NCBI GenBank assembly: GCA_049293015.1
Contig: JBATSB010000126.1
Coordinates: forward strand, 1-9,672
Origin: UBA2330 sp049293015
GTDB taxonomy: Bacteria > Bacteroidota > Ignavibacteria > Tepidaquicellales > Tepidaquicellaceae
DNA length: 9,672 bases
Direction of reading: 5' to 3'
Part shown: in pieces, positions 6,697 to 9,672 of the stretch
Position numbering within the stretch: position 1 is the stretch's first letter
Layout of the letters: each line of letters starts with the position of its first letter
Made by a program: the position numbers and the translations under genes
The notes under the pieces: model-generated
The model's database searches: none
What the model was told of the DNA's origin: nothing
The model's input: only the letters and a program-made list of their open reading frames with translations

Positions 6697-7028
6697 AGGT
6701 TTGCAATTTATAAATAATAGTTCATTAATTAAATGATAATTTTGAAGTAAGTAGAATTGATTGGTTTTAGAAATGTATTTCTATTTCTGCCATATCGACA
6801 TTTCTCTCTAAGTGATTTCATAATGTTTAATAATACAATTATGCAGATAACTGTTAATTGGGAATTGTTTTTATTGACTATTAAAATTATTTTAAACAAT
6901 TCTTTATTGAACCAATTTTAAGTTCCAAATTAATTACATAGTTAACATTCATATAAAACTCTGACTATCTGTGCAATAAAATTAAAATAAATTTTAATAA
7001 AAATTTTTTAATAATCTAAAATCATTTA
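6697..7028. other. Divergent intergenic region between ubl and livK
   Basis: This 332-bp AT-rich stretch must hold the divergent promoters for ubl (minus) and livK (plus). I see no gene. Beyond the palindrome at 6768-6783 there is no clear TAnnTTTG box for either direction. Confidence 0.55.
6768..6783. promoter_or_regulatory. 16-bp palindrome, possible operator
   Basis: TAGAAATgtATTTCTA is a perfect inverted repeat with 7-bp arms and a 2-bp centre, 72 bp upstream of the ubl start codon and 245 bp from livK. Size and symmetry suit a dimeric regulator, and its position favours ubl. No regulator gene is in the window, and AT-rich DNA yields such palindromes by chance. Confidence 0.3.
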
Positions 7029-8171
7029 ATGAATAACCTTTATAAATTATTTGCATTATTACTGATCATCACATCCGGTTTTACACTAAGCTCTTGTAAA
7101 GAAGAAAATAAAAATGAAATTTTGATCGGTGAATTCGCATCACTTACAGGCAGTGAAGCTACATTTGGTCAGTCTTCTCACAATGGTCTGATGCTTACTG
7201 TCGAAGAGATAAATGGTTCGGGCGGCGTACTTGGTAAACAGATCAAGCTTATCACAGATGACACACAAAGTAAAACACAGGAAGTTCCGACTGTAGTTCA
7301 AAAGCTTATCAACAGAGATAAAGTAATTGCTTTGATCGGTGAAGTTGCTTCATCCAGAAGTAAAGCTGGCGCACCGATCGCTCAGCAGTTCAAAATTCCA
7401 ATGATCACTCCCGCTTCCACTAATCCCGAAGTCACAATGATTGGAGATTATATTTTCAGAGTTTGTTTCATTGATCCGTTTCAGGCGACTGTGATGAGTA
7501 AGTTTGCAATAAATTCTATGAAGGTAAAAAAAGTTGCTTTGCTGGTAGATCAGAAAAATGCTTATTCCACAGGGCTTGCGGATAATTTTAAAAATGTATT
7601 TCCCGGAATGGGCGGAGAGATTATCGAAGAGCAAAAATATTCAGCAGGTGATAAAGATTTTAAAGCTCAGCTTACATCCATTAAAGCAAAAAATCCTGAA
7701 GCAATATTTATTCCAGGATATTATACTGATGTAAATCTGATCTCAATTCAGGCAAGAGAGATCGGACTCACATGTCCGCTGTTTGGAAGTGACGGCTGGG
7801 AATCCGAAAAACTTACAGAAGGTAAAGCGAAAGATGCTCTCGAAGGAAGTTTCTTTTCTACACACGTTTCAGCAGATGATCCTGCACCGGCAATTCAGAA
7901 TTTTATAAATAAGTATAAAGTGAAATACGGATCGCAGCCCGATGCAATGGCTTTCCTTTCATATGATGCAGGGATGATTCTCTTTGACGCAATCAAAAAA
8001 GCAGGTGATACAAGCGGAGAGAAGATCAGAGATCAGCTCGCAAAAGTTTCAGATTATCAGGGAATTACAGGACTCATCACAATTAATAGTGAAAGAAATG
8101 CTGTAAAGCCTGCAGTAGTGATGGAGATCAAAGACGGGAAGTTTGTCTATAAAGAAACAATTGCCCCTTGA
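7029..8171 (+). CDS. livK: LivK/LivJ-type ABC transporter substrate-binding lipoprotein
   Basis: The 380-residue product is a type I periplasmic binding protein of the branched-chain amino-acid family (Periplasmic_binding_6), of usual length. A lipoprotein signal ends in the lipobox LSSC (20-23), so mature Cys23 is lipidated. The family opening is clear (EILIGEFASLTG, 30-41), as are GGVLGK (65-70), a TPAST segment near 126-130 and GSDGW near 253-257. The C-terminal lobe has the usual YDAGMILFDAI pattern. It would capture branched-chain amino acids, or possibly amides or urea, and pass them to a LivHMGF permease. The substrate cannot be told from sequence alone. The residues after Cys23 are Lys-Glu-Glu, resembling the K(D/E)2 surface-export signal of some Bacteroidota lipoproteins. 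The ATG at 7029 fits the signal peptide. livH follows after 87 bp. Confidence 0.88.
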   Translation: MNNLYKLFALLLIITSGFTLSSCKEENKNEILIGEFASLTGSEATFGQSSHNGLMLTVEEINGSGGVLGKQIKLITDDTQSKTQEVPTVVQKLINRDKVIALIGEVASSRSKAGAPIAQQFKIPMITPASTNPEVTMIGDYIFRVCFIDPFQATVMSKFAINSMKVKKVALLVDQKNAYSTGLADNFKNVFPGMGGEIIEEQKYSAGDKDFKAQLTSIKAKNPEAIFIPGYYTDVNLISIQAREIGLTCPLFGSDGWESEKLTEGKAKDALEGSFFSTHVSADDPAPAIQNFINKYKVKYGSQPDAMAFLSYDAGMILFDAIKKAGDTSGEKIRDQLAKVSDYQGITGLITINSERNAVKPAVVMEIKDGKFVYKETIAP

Positions 8172-8178
8172 TCAATTT

Positions 8179-8247
8179 TAAATTGTAAATTGTAAATAAT
8201 TTTTCTACTAATTATTAACTACTAACTATTAACTATTAACTATTAAC
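8179..8247. repeat. Two adjoining heptamer repeat arrays between livK and livH
   Basis: The first array is TAAATTG, TAAATTG, TAAATAA (8179-8199). The second is TATTAAC, TACTAAC, then TATTAAC three times (8213-8247). Both have period seven. They fill most of the 87-bp spacer and end 11 bases before the livH start. Such arrays can change copy number by slippage. Any effect on livH expression is speculative. Confidence 0.8.
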
Positions 8248-8258
8248 TAAATCTTTTT

Positions 8259-9155
8259 TTGGCAGAATTTATTCAGCAGCTAATTAACGGACTTTCACTC
8301 GGAAGCATCTATGCGCTTATAGCACTCGGCTATACGATGGTTTACGGAATTTTAAAGTTCATAAACTTTGCTCACGGTGAAATCTTTATGCTCGGCGCAT
8401 TTTCGGGACTATATCTTGCACGCGCATTTGGAGTGGATAGTCCGGATATACCGATGGCTTTAGTGATACTAATTTTAACAATGGTCATCACTTCAATTAT
8501 CGGAGTGCTGACCGAGAAGCTTGCTTATAAACCTTTAAGAAATTCTTCAAAACTTACAGTGCTTATAACAGCGATCGGTGTGTCTTTATTTTTACAATAT
8601 ACCGGGCAACTATTGTTTGGTGCTGATCCGAAATCTTTTCCAACAATAATTGAAAATGTAAGCTTCAATATTTTAGGTGCAACGATCGGTTCAAATCAGA
8701 TCGTAGTGCTTATCTCGGCAGCACTTATGATGCTTGGATTAAGATTCATTGTGATGAAAACAAAAATGGGAATTGCGATCAGAGCTGTTTCAAATAATAT
8801 GACCGCTGCTTCACTTATGGGAATAAATATAAATAATGTAATTTCATTTACATTTATAATCGGCTCATCACTTGCCGGTGCTGCAGGAATTTTATACAGT
8901 ATAAATTATCCAAGCATCGATCCTCTGATGGGACTTCTGCCCGGACTCAAAGCATTCATAGCTGCAGTGCTCGGAGGAATTGGTAATTTTCCCGGCGCAT
9001 CAGTCGGCGGTCTGATCATAGGACTTGTCGAAACATTTACAGTCGGTTATTTATCGCCGACTTATAGAGATGCGATCGCTTTTGCTATTTTAATAATCAT
9101 CCTCCTTGTAAAACCTACAGGACTATTCGGAAAAAAAGAGATAGAAAAAGTATAA
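8259..9155 (+). CDS. livH: LivH-type branched-chain amino-acid ABC permease
   Basis: The 298-residue product is an inner-membrane permease of usual LivH length with about eight hydrophobic segments. Family signatures are seen in order: QLINGLSLGSIYALIALG (7-24), NFAHGEIFMLGA (36-47), YKPLRNSSKLTVLITAIG (90-107), the coupling loop with TKMGIAIRAV (168-177), and GLKAFIAAVLGGIG (229-242) followed by PGASVGG. With LivK it would import branched-chain amino acids or related compounds, needing a LivM partner and LivG/LivF ATPases that are not in this window. The start is TTG at 8259. A TAA at 8244-8246 blocks any longer frame, and the N-terminus from TTG aligns with normal LivH proteins, while the next Met (27) would lose the first helix. 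There is no Shine-Dalgarno sequence; a T run precedes the TTG. A terminator follows at 9181. Confidence 0.9.
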   Translation: MAEFIQQLINGLSLGSIYALIALGYTMVYGILKFINFAHGEIFMLGAFSGLYLARAFGVDSPDIPMALVILILTMVITSIIGVLTEKLAYKPLRNSSKLTVLITAIGVSLFLQYTGQLLFGADPKSFPTIIENVSFNILGATIGSNQIVVLISAALMMLGLRFIVMKTKMGIAIRAVSNNMTAASLMGININNVISFTFIIGSSLAGAAGILYSINYPSIDPLMGLLPGLKAFIAAVLGGIGNFPGASVGGLIIGLVETFTVGYLSPTYRDAIAFAILIIILLVKPTGLFGKKEIEKV

Positions 9156-9180
9156 AGAATTTTTATTTTATAAAAATTTT

Positions 9181-9210
9181 AAAAGCGCTGTTATAAGCGT
9201 CTTTTTTTTT
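9181..9210 (+). terminator. Terminator after livH
   Basis: AAAAGCGCT (9181-9189) pairs with AGCG (9196-9199) and CTTTT (9201-9205), giving nine base pairs with T9200 bulged, followed by T to 9210. It lies 25 bases after the livH stop and ends the livK-livH unit. Confidence 0.75.
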
Positions 9211-9251
9211 ACACAATTCAAACTTTCAATTCTTATTATTGGGTTACCTCT

Positions 9252-9270
9252 AAGGCTCGAAGACTCAAAG
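9252..9270. repeat. Short period-8 repeat (AAGGCTCG / AAGACTCA / AAG)
   Basis: Two imperfect 8-bp units and a partial third follow each other directly. The sequence is less AT-rich than its surroundings, which makes it stand out. It could be a fragment of a larger dispersed repeat. Confidence 0.35.
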
Positions 9271-9307
9271 TATTTATTTTTAAATTTGGAACTTTAAGGC
9301 TTGTAGC

Positions 9308-9325
9308 CGCAACCTTTAGGTTGCG
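9308..9325. repeat. REP-like palindrome (CGCAACCT tt AGGTTGCG)
   Basis: A perfect 8-bp inverted repeat with a two-base centre lies within GTAGCCGCAACCTTTAGG. It is GC-rich against an AT-rich background and has no following T run, so it is not a normal terminator. It has the look of a dispersed extragenic palindrome (REP-type). Copy number cannot be seen here. Confidence 0.5.
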
Positions 9326-9381
9326 ATCTTAATTGTTTTACAAATAAAATATTCTAATCCCTAAATTTTATTTAAATTTTT

Positions 9382-9404
9382 GGACAGTCTCCCAGTCTGA
9401 GGAC
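9382..9404. repeat. Short GC-richer direct repeat (CAGTCT x2, flanked by GGAC)
   Basis: CAGTCT occurs at 9385-9390 and 9393-9398, and GGAC at 9382-9385 and 9401-9404. The block stands out in base composition from the AT-rich DNA around it. It may be another dispersed intergenic repeat; I cannot name a family. Confidence 0.3.
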
Positions 9405-9577
9405 CTTGAGAAAGATTTAAATTAATTTTAGTCACTTTCCCAAAGACATTAAATCACTATGCGACTTTTAATATAGATGAAACGTCTTTTTAATATAAAC
9501 TAAAATAATATATTCACTCAAATGAAAAGACATTTAATATTTATCACCACATCCGTCCAAAACGTTTAAAATAAAAA

Positions 9578-9652
9578 ATGGCTAGTCTATGGAATAAAAA
9601 TTCCATAGTAAGTATTTTTGAATTATCTAAAAACATAAATACATCTAGCCAT
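9578..9652. repeat. Nested inverted repeats at the start of the probable IS transposase
   Basis: The outer arms are ATGGCTAG (9578-9585) and CTAGCCAT (9645-9652). Inside lies a perfect 9-bp hairpin, CTATGGAAT (9587-9595) and ATTCCATAG (9600-9608), with loop AAAA. The right outer arm covers the first two bases of the ATG at 9651. In RNA the structure could hide the start codon. Confidence 0.65.
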
Positions 9653-9672
9653 GACAAATATAACATTATTTA
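9651..9672 (+). CDS. Start of a probable IS4-type (DUF4372) transposase, cut by the window end
   Basis: Only seven codons are visible: MTNITLF. This matches the opening (M-x-N-I-T-L-F) that I know from IS4-family transposases with an N-terminal DUF4372 domain, common in Bacteroidota. The frame is open to the window edge. Seven residues are little evidence, and the reading rests on the motif, on the inverted repeats just upstream and on the repeat-rich, gene-free region before it. Confidence 0.4.

Larger units (their letters stand above)
9211..9577. other. Repeat-rich intergenic region
   Basis: I find no gene in this stretch. It holds several short repeat-like sequences, listed separately, set in very AT-rich DNA. 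The presence of mixed intergenic repeats next to a probable IS start suggests a region tolerant of insertion. Confidence 0.5.

Noticed and set aside
8179..8247. CRISPR-like repeat array
   Set aside because: Units are seven bases long with no spacers and no cas genes; these are simple tandem repeats.
9484..9531. Inverted repeat GTCTTTT / AAAAGAC and near-repeats of AAAGACATTTAAT
   Set aside because: Arms are short, spacing is 34 bases and the sequence is AT-rich; chance is a sufficient explanation without the full IS boundary.

Overview
The window is AT-rich, double-stranded chromosomal DNA from a bacterium of the Bacteroidota/Ignavibacteria (FCB) type. The best lineage evidence is the C-terminal type IX secretion sorting domain of the multiheme cytochrome, with its YPNPFNPST signature. 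A lipoprotein of Bacteroidota style, menaquinone synthesis, the near absence of Shine-Dalgarno sequences and TAnnTTTG promoter-like boxes agree with this. Placement in Ignavibacteria is an inference; no rRNA is present.

Layout. Bases 1-901 hold no convincing gene. They carry the 3' half of a tRNA-Phe(GAA) (452-498), a period-7 repeat and a terminator, which looks like the chromosomal end of an integration site. Bases 902-2989 (+) encode a secreted nine-heme c-type cytochrome with an EF-hand loop and a T9SS tail, closed by a strong terminator. Bases 3131-4087 (+) encode MenA, the membrane prenyltransferase of menaquinone synthesis, as a single-gene unit. The two genes share a respiratory theme but not a transcript.

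The most interesting part is 4126-6696 on the minus strand. In transcription order it encodes an 89-residue ubiquitin-like protein ending in a bare Ala-Gly, a 386-residue E1-type (ThiF/MoeB/UBA fold) activating enzyme, and a 304-residue membrane protein with an N-terminal RING-like double zinc site, a zinc ribbon, one membrane helix and a probable NTF2-like outer domain. No E2, no JAB peptidase and no thiamine or molybdopterin gene is present. This is a minimal ubiquitin-like activation system with a membrane-anchored RING partner. E1 and RING genes share one reading frame across a single TAA, and both start at TTG.

From 7029 (+) come a LivK-type lipoprotein (substrate-binding) and a LivH-type permease, separated by an 87-bp spacer full of heptamer repeats. 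A terminator ends the unit right after livH, so livM, livG and livF are not here. Bases 9211-9577 are a repeat-rich, gene-free stretch. The last bases (9651-9672) look like the first codons of an IS4-type transposase whose start codon lies inside an inverted repeat.
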